DNA of 26,772 nucleotides from a virus: IMG/VR virus record IMGVR_UViG_3300037234_000293, positions 1 to 26,772 of that record, one strand, 5' to 3'. Shown here piece by piece: positions 8,597 to 17,469 of this stretch. Both the position numbers and the translations under genes were made by a program. The notes beneath the pieces were generated by a model. The model was not told the DNA's origin and did not search any database. It saw nothing but the letters and a program-made list of their open reading frames with translations. The number at the start of each line of letters is the position of its first letter. Within the stretch, counting starts at the first letter, position 1.

Positions 8597-8962
8597 ATGA
8601 CATCAATTTGGAAATTAAACGGACAAGACATGTACGTGGACCAATTTAGTCAGAGTCCGAAAGGAACTGTTGCAGAACTTAATCCACTTAATAGTACGTC
8701 TAGCATATATCATTTGATATTTCAATCTGATGATGAACTTAACTTTCAAGGCACTGTTATTGGAGAAACTTACGAAGAAAACATTCGAGCTACTTGGGGA
8801 AATGAAGTTGAATTAATTACTGATCTAGACCTGGGTGGATTTACTGTTCAAGTTTTACAGGTTCAATCTGTTCGTACTCGAACATTAAACCAATTTGTAG
8901 ATAGAAGTCAAGATAAAGACGCCCCTGTATATAGAATAACGGTAGTTGCGAGAGTAGTTTAA
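8597..8962 (+). CDS. Small tail-tip / baseplate protein candidate
   Basis: A 121-residue, beta-rich protein right after the tape measure gene. Its ATG follows the tape measure stop by two bases and lacks a clear ribosome site, so it is likely coupled. Its own TAA overlaps the next ATG. The region after the tape measure gene usually encodes the distal tail or baseplate parts. The protein is small for a Dit and carries no motif that I can tie to a family. It begins TSIWKLNGQDMYVDQF and ends in a strand, VYRITVVARVV. A structural role in the tail tip is inference from position. Confidence 0.75.
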   Translation: MTSIWKLNGQDMYVDQFSQSPKGTVAELNPLNSTSSIYHLIFQSDDELNFQGTVIGETYEENIRATWGNEVELITDLDLGGFTVQVLQVQSVRTRTLNQFVDRSQDKDAPVYRITVVARVV

Positions 8963-9951
8963 TGGCAGTAAAAACTCTAGATTATAGTATCACTGGAATT
9001 TCTTCTGGTAATTTAGTTCAACTTTCAGTGAATGAAGCTTTCAATACACCATCCAGAAGTGCTGTGCTGAATGTTTCTGGTACAACACTTGGTCTAGGGG
9101 ATTCTATTACAATTACTATCGGTTTTACTGGTAGTACGCTCAAAGTATTTGATGGTTATGTGACTAACATTCAAAAATCAACACCCTCTTGGGAAATTGT
9201 AGTCACTTGTGAAGATGTTCTGACCAAAGCATTGAATTACTTTATTGCGGCAGATGATCCAGAAAATCCAATAACTTATTCAAATATACTTTCAGAAAAT
9301 TATGTACAAAATGTTTTAGCCTTAGCTGAAATTACTAACTATGAGGCAGACGTACCAGGGTCGTTTACATGGGCTACAGATTTACCAGCAGAAGTTAATT
9401 TGACTAGTTCATGGCAAGCGGCAAATGAAATGGCAAATATGCTTGCTTGGCATATTCATGCTGATAGAAACGGAAAAGTATGGTTTACAGATCGAGCACC
9501 CTATGTCATGGGCGGAGATTCTGATGATTTTCAATTTGATGAAACTGCTGGAACTGATGTACTTTCTCTTACATATAGAAAATCAATAGAAGAAACAAGA
9601 AATCGTGTAGTTGTATATGGAAGAGAGGGTATATTTGCTAGTGCATCGCAGTCCCGTGGAGACATTCTTTATTCAACAGATTATTATAAAACAGCAGTAA
9701 TTGCTCACCCATTAATTCAGACACAAGCGTTGGCTCAGACTACTGCTGATTATAACTTGGTTATGTATAACCGATTGACAGAAATGTTACAACTGGAGGT
9801 AGAAGGAAATCCTTCTCTCGAAATAAATAAAATTGTAGAAGTAACAGGAAGTACATTTTCAGGGATTGGAACTTCTGATTGGTTTATTTATCAATGTAGA
9901 CACAATTTTAGCCCGAATGGATACACAGTAGATATGACATTGACTAAATAG
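8962..9951 (+). CDS. Baseplate hub-like tail protein (gp27/gpD-type fold candidate)
   Basis: A 329-residue protein with an N-terminal beta region (residues ~1-85) ending GYVTNIQKSTPSWEIVVTCE. It then has a helical segment with DVLTKALN, a middle domain around a WQAANEMANMLAWHIHADRN helix-strand, and a C-terminal part with RNRVVVYGRE and EINKIVEVTG. This order of a GYVT strand, a helix that positions residues, and a late 'R-N-x-V-x-V-x-G' strand is typical of hub proteins related to T4 gp27, P2 gpD and XkdQ. These form the ring at the end of the tube. The start overlaps the preceding stop. A Tal-like N-terminal domain is the alternative. The call rests on pattern recognition, not a search. Confidence 0.7.
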   Translation: MAVKTLDYSITGISSGNLVQLSVNEAFNTPSRSAVLNVSGTTLGLGDSITITIGFTGSTLKVFDGYVTNIQKSTPSWEIVVTCEDVLTKALNYFIAADDPENPITYSNILSENYVQNVLALAEITNYEADVPGSFTWATDLPAEVNLTSSWQAANEMANMLAWHIHADRNGKVWFTDRAPYVMGGDSDDFQFDETAGTDVLSLTYRKSIEETRNRVVVYGREGIFASASQSRGDILYSTDYYKTAVIAHPLIQTQALAQTTADYNLVMYNRLTEMLQLEVEGNPSLEINKIVEVTGSTFSGIGTSDWFIYQCRHNFSPNGYTVDMTLTK

Positions 9952-9960
9952 GTAGGGACT

Positions 9961-12900
9961 ATGGCTCTGTATGAAGATTTTGTAGATATCACAATAGGTG
10001 GAGTAGATGTATCAGATTACGTTGTAGATTATCGACGTAATGAATCTATATGTGAACCCGGTGCAACTTTTGTGTTGACTATGACTCGAAAGAAATTCGA
10101 TGATTCAATGTTAACCATTTCCACAGCCGCTGAGGTTGACATCAAAGAAAAATACCCATCTGAGGATAGAGTACTAAAAGGATATGTAACATCAGTAGAT
10201 GTTAATGCCAATGATATAAACATGAGGGTGACGGGGGGAGATAAATATATATTACTTCATGATTACTTCATTGACCATAGATTAGAGACAAACGGAGAAA
10301 GTGTAGCTTATTGGATTAGTTATATTTGTGGATTAGTTGGTTTAAGTGTTCAATTTGATACGTATCCTGGAATTGCGACACAGGTAGCAGAAGACGGTGG
10401 TGGTGGAACTCCATTAGGAATGCAACGAGCCACAGAAGCAATTAAATTACTTGAAAGAAAAGGTGCAGTATATACTCGTTATGATTCTGATCAAGACAAG
10501 ATAGTTGTATATGCTCTTGCAACATCTCAACCAAAAGTAAATATTACATCAGATAATATAACTAGTTTTGATAGAACTGAAGGAACAGAATTTACAAGAA
10601 ATGTAGTAAAGGTATGGGGAGGTCATCATTACGACTGGTTAACTGGTCAGGAACATCAATATTTGGCTGTTGCTAGAAAAAATATGGATGAACTAGTAGT
10701 AGATCAAACTAGTTATATAGCCAGTCCAGAAATTCAAACCCAAATGTTTGCCAGTATCATCGCAAGTAGAATTTTGACGATAACAGCTACTTTGGATGAT
10801 TTGGTAATAGCGGAGTGTGCAGGACTATATCCAGATGTCAAAATTACTGATTTTGCATCAATTTCAATCAATGTAGACGGAATTGGACAGTCCGCTGATC
10901 GACAGATTACCAGTTTAGGCGTTGCTGTAGATGACAACGGAGCTAAAACTACATTTGTATTTGGAGAAAAATGCCCAAGAGTAACTTTCTCTCCGCCCCC
11001 ATTTTATGTATATGCTACATCTTACAGCGGTGGGGCGGCAATTTCATATGACGCTGGTGATTCATTCTATACATTCAATGAAGGTTTACCAGCATCTGGG
11101 GGTACATATGACTGTGTAAGCATTGCGGCTAATACCTATAATCAATTAATGATGGTGGCAAATCAAGGGAAGGACATATATAAAAGACCAGGCGTTTATG
11201 GAACATGGACAAGAGTAACTGTCACTGATCCATCAAATGATGAGGGCGAATACTACTTTACAGCTAGTGAGATTACATATACAAAAGTAGAAAAAGAAAC
11301 AGGATATTATAATAAATTCCATCTTCTTGCAAATGCTACAACCAGTGGTACTGGTGGTATTGTTCCATCAGGACAAGAAAGATGGTGGGTATATTGGACA
11401 GGAGATTTTGGTTATACATGGGATAGTATGCAATTATATGTTCCTGGAAGTGGAACTAAGGCGATTGGAACAGCATCAGGACTACCAGAAGCATTAATTG
11501 ATGGAACGGGTATTACTCACGCTGATGTACTTATAGCGGCAACAGCATCTGGATCAGTTCTATGGAATGTTACTGCAAGAGATATAGAAGGGGATAAACT
11601 TGGAAATATTACTCTGATAGTAGATGGTCAAGTAGGAGTTTATACTCCACCAGATACTGTAGCGGCGGAGACTTTTTATACAAGTACTGTAGCATATGCT
11701 GGTGGAGATTACCTATTCCGAGGTTCTACTTGGTGGATGGATGGACAAGAAGACTTTCAGGAGTGGAACAAGTCAAACTGGATAATTGGTGAAACAATAA
11801 AATCAAATAGTTTCTATCTAATACGTCTTTTTGGTGGAAATGCCGGTAATCATGGAGTCTTTTCAGTCCCAAATAACAGAGAAGTAGCCTATGTTTTCGC
11901 CGAACAAACATCCCCAGCAGGTTCGGGAGCTATTATAGGTAGAACTACCGGTGAATATAGAGAAAATTATGGATATCAAGATGTTCCTGTATGGGATTGG
12001 ATTCAGAGTGCAGCTTTTGATGTATCACCTGAACAAGATTCGGCTGGTTTACAAGGATGGTCTATATTATTAGATTATTCATCCTTAAAAGCTGGTTCAG
12101 ATATAGTACGTTTTTGCATGATCGGTGCAAAGGTAAACGCTGGAGGCGGAGGCGACAATTACCCTGGTGACTGTACCATTGATATCAATTGCTACTTTTT
12201 TGAGGATGATATTACAATACCCGCAGATGAAGATAGTTGTAGTGTAACAAATGATAATAGAGTTATAGGCGTAGCAAGTTATGGAGGGAGTCCTTTATCT
12301 TATACTGGAGAGGGTACATATGGTTGGACAAAGCAAGACTCCACTACAGTCTCACCTACACCTAGAGGTTGGTTAGTAGTTCAACCACATCCACAAGGAA
12401 GTTCACCTGCCGCAGTTACAACAAGCTTAACAGGTGGAAATACCGGTCATTGGTGCATCATTGTACTTGATACAGGCAGTAAGCATGGAGATGACAGAGA
12501 TGCTGGTTGGCCGGAAGAACAACATCCTAGAGATTGGGGTGAACAAGGAGCCGTTGGAATTTACACAGTAAAGGTAGACTTTGATTCTAAAACTATCTCA
12601 AATATATCATTAGTACAATACTGGCCTCCAAACTTTCATGATCCTCCTCCAGATGTTAACCAACCACAAAGAGATACTGATATTGCAGATTGGGCCTATC
12701 AACAATCCCCTCAGTGTACTTTTATTCAACCAAATTTATTCTCCTTTTATGAAAATTGGGATGATCATGGAGGACTTTACCAACATCTTATAACTTATCC
12801 AGGATTTGCTAGAGGTCAAAATGTAAATTGGGAAAATTTCAGAACAGACCCAACACATCAATATTCAAGTCCGTTAAGGCAATGGGCAGGAGTTAGAAAG

Positions 12901-13341
12901 ATACCTTTTTATAATACAAGTCCAATAGCATATACAGCATATGGTAGAGAATTGGTGCCAGCAAGTGAGTATATAGGTCCAATTGATTCTAGAGTTCTTA
13001 ATAAAAATTACATTGAGGGAAGTATAATTGAACCACCAACAACTCCTAGTGGCATGAACCAGTTTTATAGAGGTCATCCTGATTTTGGATATTGTGTTAC
13101 AGAAAGACGAGCGGCTGTTAATAATCCTCTAACACATGACCATATATTCATGTGGAAGGCACAAAGAGCTAGTTCAACTGAATTTGAAGAAATGGGGAAT
13201 TCATCACATTACTCTGACCCATATGCTCAAACTTCTTATGGAATTACTTATCCTCTAAGTTGGGATTTTAGAACTAAAGCTGGGACAATCATGCATTCTG
13301 GTGGTGGAGCATCTACAAATTGGAATTGGTTGAGTGGATAA
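9961..13341 (+). CDS. Hub-domain protein fused to Asp-box propeller-like and large adhesin region
   Basis: An 1126-residue protein. Residues 1-~345 repeat the hub plan of the preceding gene: ITIGGVDVSDYVVDYRRNES, then LKGYVTSVDVNANDINMRVT, then TRNVVKVWGGHH and a closing beta domain. From ~350 the sequence changes to beta-propeller-like repeats with Asp-box motifs, SYDAGDSFYTF near residue 363 and TGDFGYTWD near residue 480. BNR or Asp-box repeats occur in sialidases and sortilin-type propellers. The remainder (~520-1126) is rich in Trp, Tyr and Gly and is unlike anything I recognise. It is probably the host-binding or glycan-binding part at the tail tip. An AGGTAGGG ribosome site precedes the ATG. 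No protease or peptidase motif is visible. Enzymatic activity is not claimed, because Asp boxes are structural. Confidence 0.8.
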   Translation: MALYEDFVDITIGGVDVSDYVVDYRRNESICEPGATFVLTMTRKKFDDSMLTISTAAEVDIKEKYPSEDRVLKGYVTSVDVNANDINMRVTGGDKYILLHDYFIDHRLETNGESVAYWISYICGLVGLSVQFDTYPGIATQVAEDGGGGTPLGMQRATEAIKLLERKGAVYTRYDSDQDKIVVYALATSQPKVNITSDNITSFDRTEGTEFTRNVVKVWGGHHYDWLTGQEHQYLAVARKNMDELVVDQTSYIASPEIQTQMFASIIASRILTITATLDDLVIAECAGLYPDVKITDFASISINVDGIGQSADRQITSLGVAVDDNGAKTTFVFGEKCPRVTFSPPPFYVYATSYSGGAAISYDAGDSFYTFNEGLPASGGTYDCVSIAANTYNQLMMVANQGKDIYKRPGVYGTWTRVTVTDPSNDEGEYYFTASEITYTKVEKETGYYNKFHLLANATTSGTGGIVPSGQERWWVYWTGDFGYTWDSMQLYVPGSGTKAIGTASGLPEALIDGTGITHADVLIAATASGSVLWNVTARDIEGDKLGNITLIVDGQVGVYTPPDTVAAETFYTSTVAYAGGDYLFRGSTWWMDGQEDFQEWNKSNWIIGETIKSNSFYLIRLFGGNAGNHGVFSVPNNREVAYVFAEQTSPAGSGAIIGRTTGEYRENYGYQDVPVWDWIQSAAFDVSPEQDSAGLQGWSILLDYSSLKAGSDIVRFCMIGAKVNAGGGGDNYPGDCTIDINCYFFEDDITIPADEDSCSVTNDNRVIGVASYGGSPLSYTGEGTYGWTKQDSTTVSPTPRGWLVVQPHPQGSSPAAVTTSLTGGNTGHWCIIVLDTGSKHGDDRDAGWPEEQHPRDWGEQGAVGIYTVKVDFDSKTISNISLVQYWPPNFHDPPPDVNQPQRDTDIADWAYQQSPQCTFIQPNLFSFYENWDDHGGLYQHLITYPGFARGQNVNWENFRTDPTHQYSSPLRQWAGVRKIPFYNTSPIAYTAYGRELVPASEYIGPIDSRVLNKNYIEGSIIEPPTTPSGMNQFYRGHPDFGYCVTERRAAVNNPLTHDHIFMWKAQRASSTEFEEMGNSSHYSDPYAQTSYGITYPLSWDFRTKAGTIMHSGGGASTNWNWLSG

Positions 13342-13991
13342 TGGCAATAACATATCTATTTCATACCAATGACCTGTGGGCTAGTCATCGAATATTATGG
13401 TCAGGACATTATGTGACACCTAATATTACATTATTTGCTGACTCATACAGTCACTATATTGTAGGATTACACGCATCAACACTTTCAGGATATGGAGGAG
13501 TAAGTACTAAGCTTACTCGACTTGTATTGGCATCAGGTCTTTTAGCCACTGCGGATTATGTTACTGGTAGCGGAGTTCCATATGAAGTTGATGGTCCAAC
13601 TACATTTGCTCAGGAAGGTAAAATAGCACATTATCTGAATGAATGGGGAGAGGCATTAGGTACTGCTTATATTGAAATACCATATCTCACAATGAGTGGT
13701 ACACCAAAGGGTCAAATACATTATTATGAAGGATATCCAGAGAGATCAGTTGGATGGGACGTAGCCGATGGAATAGGATACTGGATGAATGACATTGTAG
13801 GTTTAGATTATCCAGAATCTCCAAGAATTGTTATTTCCACCAATGAAACTGCTCCGCCAAGCCACGGAATAGTAGTAATAGATGTAAACGTGGCAAGTGG
13901 AATGGCTTATGGAATACAAACTCCTTCAATACTAGTCGATCTTCCATCTGGAATTGCAGTAACAGATTTGGAAGCACATCAGGTATTATAA
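13341..13991 (+). CDS. Unknown tail-tip associated protein
   Basis: A 216-residue protein beginning MAITYLFHTNDLW. The ATG overlaps the previous TAA (TAATG). A TTG 21 bases upstream is in frame but lies inside the previous gene and has no ribosome site. The protein is rich in Gly, Tyr, Ser and Thr, looks beta-structured and has no cysteines or membrane segment. It sits between the adhesin-like protein and the fibre gene, so it is probably a virion component of the tail tip, for example a baseplate or fibre attachment protein. The family is not recognised. Confidence 0.75.
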   Translation: MAITYLFHTNDLWASHRILWSGHYVTPNITLFADSYSHYIVGLHASTLSGYGGVSTKLTRLVLASGLLATADYVTGSGVPYEVDGPTTFAQEGKIAHYLNEWGEALGTAYIEIPYLTMSGTPKGQIHYYEGYPERSVGWDVADGIGYWMNDIVGLDYPESPRIVISTNETAPPSHGIVVIDVNVASGMAYGIQTPSILVDLPSGIAVTDLEAHQVL

Positions 13992-13992
13992 C

Positions 13993-16143
13993 ATGCCAGT
14001 CGTAACTAATTTAGAACAAAAAATACTTCAACTAATAAGACAGGACAAATACTCATGGTTTACCGTTGGTGTGAACCTTGCAGGCGAACCTGGTGCGTCT
14101 GGTGGTTCAGGCGTTCCTCCTGGGGGTTTCACCGGTCAGCTAATTCAAAGCAGAGTTACTTATGATACTAGTGAGGCGGCTTCATTAGATGTACCCGTTT
14201 CATTGAGTGGAGCATCACTGCTTCATAACCTAAATAGAATTAGATACTGGTTGAATGATAAAAATCCTGCATTTATAGTTCAGGATGACGGAGTGGAGAT
14301 CGCCAGCGGAATAACTGTAATGGACTTCATTGGTGCGCCCGTTACTGTTGAATTGGTTGACGGATATACAGACCGAGTTGCAATAACTATCTCTGGAACT
14401 GGTGGTGGCATAGGCAGTAGCGGTATAGTACTTGTATCCGCCGATGATACTTTGGCAAACTACTTAGAAAATAAGCTAACTGCCGCCAGCTCAAAAATTA
14501 CCGTTACAACTGCAAATCCAGGAGGTAATGAGGAAAGGCAAGTTGATTTAGGAGCAGTAAATATTGACGACCTAGATGACGTAGTAATTGTATCTGTGGG
14601 CAACGATGAAATCCTTGGCTACAGCGGTGGATGGATGAACAGAACTATAGGCGAGGCGGCTATAGCTCCAGCAGTACATACTCACGTAGAAACAGACGTA
14701 ACTGACCTAGAACATGACGCTGTAAAACTTCAAGGAACAGACGTAAGTGCTATTTCTCCAGCTAACTCAGAGATGTTGATTTATGCGGGCGGGGAATGGG
14801 CACCATCTGGACTTCCCGCTGGTGGTGCCATAGATGTACAGGAAGATGATGCACCGAAGGTATCTGATGTCACAATCTTAAACTTCGAGGGTGGAGCAAC
14901 CGTTACAGACGAGGGTGGCGGTAAAGCCACTATTCTAGTCAGCGGTGGTGCTGGCGGTGGTGAACAGGTAAAGGTTTCGTCTGATGACACCACAGAAGGT
15001 TATTTAGAGGATAAAATCGTAGAAGGTGATTATATTACTCTTACAGTACTAAATCCTGGCGGAGACGAAACACTTGAAATTACTTCCACTGCCAGTGGTG
15101 GAGGTGGAGGGGGAGATGTTTCAATTGAGGATGAAGGTGGTGAAATAACATCTGCTGTAACATCTCTTGATTTTGTTGGGGACCAAATTACTGCTACAAA
15201 TATAGGGGATGATGTAACTGTTACTTTTTCTGGTATAGTAGTTACACCACCACCATTTATAGGTTGTAAAACATATCGAAATACAGATCAACAATTAGCC
15301 TCACATAATGGCTGGCAAAATATTGACTGGACAACAGAAGATTATGATTTGGACTCAATGTGGTCAGCGGGGGCTAACCACAATGTTAACACCGCTGGAT
15401 ATTATAATATGATTGGACAGGTAACTATGAGTGGTGCATTACCCACTACAGAGAACTTTCAATTTGGAATCTTCAAAAATAGTACACTTGTTTCTACAGG
15501 TTGGGATGGTTGGTATTCAACAGCCGAAGGAAATCGGACACTTCTCTTGTATGCTGAATCATACTTTTTAGATACAGATTACATAAGACTTCAACTAGTT
15601 TGTGCAACATCAGACCAACCCTATGTTGTAGCTGGAATTGAGAACAGTTTCTTGGCATCACACATGATTCAAGGCGCTTTCATTGAAGGAGCAACTCCAG
15701 AAGTTTGTAGGGTAGTGTGGCAGAACTATCTAACCGTTCCTGATGCCACCGATACACCTGTTCCTTGGGATGCCGCAACTTATGATACTGGTGACTTTTG
15801 GGATGGTGGTGATGATACAAAGTTTACAATCTCAACAGATGGTTATTATAATTTGAAAGCAAGTGCTCTATGGGAAACTGTTTACTATCAAGGTGGAACT
15901 CCATTTGGAATCCGATTAGCTTTTCGTAAGAATGGTTCTACAAGAATTGCAAATCATTGGGATTGGAATGATATAGACACTGGTGGTGCCCGTTCCCAAG
16001 GACTTTCAACACATATTGCAACAGACGTTTATTTAGAAAATGGTGATTATGTTGAAGTAGTTGCATACCATGAAAAGGGTTCAACTGCAAATGGTATTAT
16101 TAGAGCTAATGATACATATGCAACAATACAAAGATTATCATAA
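13993..16143 (+). CDS. Modular tail fibre with duplicated beta modules and two C-terminal jelly-roll-like domains
   Basis: A 716-residue fibre-type protein. An N-terminal helix and Gly-rich linker (GEPGASGGSGVPPGG) lead into repeated modules. Module A, with D-DG...VT-DF.G...V, occurs at residues ~97-136, ~283-320 and ~377-415. Module B, with DD-T...YLE-K...NPGG-E, occurs at ~146-190 and ~326-370. Between them is the common fibre pattern LDDV...GGW and an HTH tripeptide (VHTHVETDVTDLEH, ~residue 233), a motif often metal-binding in trimeric fibres. From ~425 to ~565 and ~573 to 716 two related domains resemble C1q/TNF-like jelly rolls: an opening W strand, a GYYN strand, a KNST or KNGST turn, then a D-YI or GDYVEV strand. 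The protein probably binds the host surface as a trimer. The jelly-roll call is by pattern only. Confidence 0.85.
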   Translation: MPVVTNLEQKILQLIRQDKYSWFTVGVNLAGEPGASGGSGVPPGGFTGQLIQSRVTYDTSEAASLDVPVSLSGASLLHNLNRIRYWLNDKNPAFIVQDDGVEIASGITVMDFIGAPVTVELVDGYTDRVAITISGTGGGIGSSGIVLVSADDTLANYLENKLTAASSKITVTTANPGGNEERQVDLGAVNIDDLDDVVIVSVGNDEILGYSGGWMNRTIGEAAIAPAVHTHVETDVTDLEHDAVKLQGTDVSAISPANSEMLIYAGGEWAPSGLPAGGAIDVQEDDAPKVSDVTILNFEGGATVTDEGGGKATILVSGGAGGGEQVKVSSDDTTEGYLEDKIVEGDYITLTVLNPGGDETLEITSTASGGGGGGDVSIEDEGGEITSAVTSLDFVGDQITATNIGDDVTVTFSGIVVTPPPFIGCKTYRNTDQQLASHNGWQNIDWTTEDYDLDSMWSAGANHNVNTAGYYNMIGQVTMSGALPTTENFQFGIFKNSTLVSTGWDGWYSTAEGNRTLLLYAESYFLDTDYIRLQLVCATSDQPYVVAGIENSFLASHMIQGAFIEGATPEVCRVVWQNYLTVPDATDTPVPWDAATYDTGDFWDGGDDTKFTISTDGYYNLKASALWETVYYQGGTPFGIRLAFRKNGSTRIANHWDWNDIDTGGARSQGLSTHIATDVYLENGDYVEVVAYHEKGSTANGIIRANDTYATIQRLS

Positions 16144-16153
16144 GGGAGAAAGA

Positions 16154-16933
16154 ATGTTAAATTACGCAAAATTAGCGGATATATCAAAATGGCAGGGAGA
16201 TATAGATTATAATATCTTTTCCAGTCAAGACCTTAGTGGAGTTATTGTTAGGGCTGGAAGTATAAACTATGGAACTGGAATACCATATACAGATTACAAA
16301 TTTGAGATCAATGCAGATAAATGTGCTGAACATTTTAAAGTATTGGGGTTTTATTGGTTCTGGAGAGCGAATCAAGACCCAACACTTCAAGCAAGATACT
16401 TTTGTGATTTAATTAAGTATAAGAAATGGAATCTTCCACCTGTAGCAGATGTAGAAGCATCGAATGGAATCGAAGCTGGTTTACTACGCTCAAGATTGAA
16501 GACATTCTTAGATGTAGTAGAAACTCTGTCAGATATAAGACCAATTATTTATACCAGAGCTTCATTTTGGAATATAGCTGTAGGCAATCCAAGTTGGGCT
16601 AAAAACTATCCTCTTTGGTGTGCTCGTTATAGATATTTGGATGGAAATCTGGAACCTGACATAACGGGTCCGTGGGCAGATGGAAGATTTAAACCATCAA
16701 GTTGGAATAATTGGCTATTATGGCAATATTCTGCTGATCATAATGGATTAGGACACATGTACGGCATGGATGGCGACGACATTGATTTAAATTATTTCAA
16801 TGGAACAGAAGAAGATTTATACAAATTCGCAAAAGTAACCGAAGAACCTCAACCCCCAATAGAAGAAAAAGTTGAGATCAATAGAAAATTAGCACTATCT
16901 TTGCACGAAGAGCTAAAAGGGGTATTTATATAA
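16154..16933 (+). CDS. GH25 endolysin (N-acetylmuramidase)
   Basis: A 259-residue lysozyme of glycoside hydrolase family 25, which cuts the beta-1,4 bond between N-acetylmuramic acid and N-acetylglucosamine to release progeny. Family landmarks in order are ADISKWQG (Asp9), VIVRAG, GFYWFWRANQDP, the catalytic pair in PPVADVEA (Asp99 and Glu101), IIYTRASFW, LWCARY and LWQYSADHN, followed by GDDIDLNYF. The start chosen is the ATG at 16154, behind GGGAG at 16144-16148. Upstream in-frame starts lie inside the fibre gene. No signal peptide is present, so export needs a holin. Only ~35 residues follow the catalytic domain (acidic, proline-containing), so there is no recognisable wall-binding module. 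It is followed directly by the holin candidate. Confidence 0.93.
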   Translation: MLNYAKLADISKWQGDIDYNIFSSQDLSGVIVRAGSINYGTGIPYTDYKFEINADKCAEHFKVLGFYWFWRANQDPTLQARYFCDLIKYKKWNLPPVADVEASNGIEAGLLRSRLKTFLDVVETLSDIRPIIYTRASFWNIAVGNPSWAKNYPLWCARYRYLDGNLEPDITGPWADGRFKPSSWNNWLLWQYSADHNGLGHMYGMDGDDIDLNYFNGTEEDLYKFAKVTEEPQPPIEEKVEINRKLALSLHEELKGVFI

Positions 16934-16934
16934 T

Positions 16935-17264
16935 ATGACAGAACTTAGTGCCCTTGTACAAGAATACAAAGAAATGTTGAAAAATGGCGAAGATATACCT
17001 ATAAAATTATCAAGGCGTATCCAGCTTGCCATTTCAATAGATACACATGATGAAGTAAAGAAGATTAATGGACGACTAAAAAAAGTCGAGAAGGTGGCAG
17101 AGGAATGGAGTCGTTTTCCGTCTCTGACGTGGTTACTATATCACAAGACTAAAAAAACAGTTACTTTCATCGTAGTAGTCTTTATCATTCTAACAGTATT
17201 TTATGTGTCAGGGCTAAGAGCACCAATAATGGAGTTCTTGGGTCTGCCGCCGCTACTTCCATAG
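16935..17264 (+). CDS. Holin candidate, XhlA-like single-pass membrane protein
   Basis: A 109-residue protein with a charged helical N-terminal part (residues 1-70, with a coiled-coil-like stretch around EVKKINGRLKKVEKVAEEW) and one strong membrane segment at residues ~75-94 (TVTFIVVVFIILTVFYVSGL). A short proline-containing tail follows. The layout (N-terminal coiled coil, single late membrane helix) and the place one base after the endolysin gene resemble XhlA-type holin partners. Such proteins help open the membrane for the lysin. It could instead be another small membrane protein of the lysis cassette. The assignment is by topology and context. Confidence 0.65.
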   Translation: MTELSALVQEYKEMLKNGEDIPIKLSRRIQLAISIDTHDEVKKINGRLKKVEKVAEEWSRFPSLTWLLYHKTKKTVTFIVVVFIILTVFYVSGLRAPIMEFLGLPPLLP

Positions 17265-17267
17265 TAC

Positions 17268-17296
17268 TTGACAACAGCATAGAAATATGCTATAAT
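17268..17296 (+). promoter_or_regulatory. Consensus sigma70-type promoter with palindromic spacer
   Basis: TTGACA at 17268-17273 and TATAAT at 17291-17296 match the consensus completely with the ideal 17-base spacing. Between them lies AGCATA GAAA TATGCT (17276-17291), a perfect 6-base inverted repeat overlapping the start of the -10 box, as an operator would. The promoter starts three bases after the stop of the holin candidate and reads into the small-gene cluster. The first gene has AGGAGG about 12 bases past the -10. Confidence 0.9.
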
Positions 17297-17317
17297 ATTG
17301 ACAGGTTAGGAGGTTCA

Positions 17318-17467
17318 ATGAGCCACATTTGGCCCGAACCAGACGTAGATAAATACGAAGAATATGGCTGTGCAACACCGCCAGCGTACTATTTGATATT
17401 ATTAGCAATAGTAGCAATAGTTTCGTTTGTATGCGGATATAGCATGGTCTTTTTTATTGGGAGGTAG
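17318..17467 (+). CDS. Small single-pass membrane protein (49 aa)
   Basis: A short gene of 49 codons directly downstream of the consensus promoter, with a strong TAGGAGG ribosome site 4-5 bases before its ATG. The N-terminal ~22 residues are polar (ends CATPP). Residues ~24-48 form one membrane helix (YYLILLAIVAIVSFVCGYSM). It ends Gly-Arg, and its stop is two bases before the next ATG. It is the first gene of this operon and so presumably made in quantity. No family is recognised. Possible roles include superinfection exclusion, lysis timing or membrane modification, none shown by the sequence. Confidence 0.8.
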   Translation: MSHIWPEPDVDKYEEYGCATPPAYYLILLAIVAIVSFVCGYSMVFFIGR

Positions 17468-17469
17468 TA

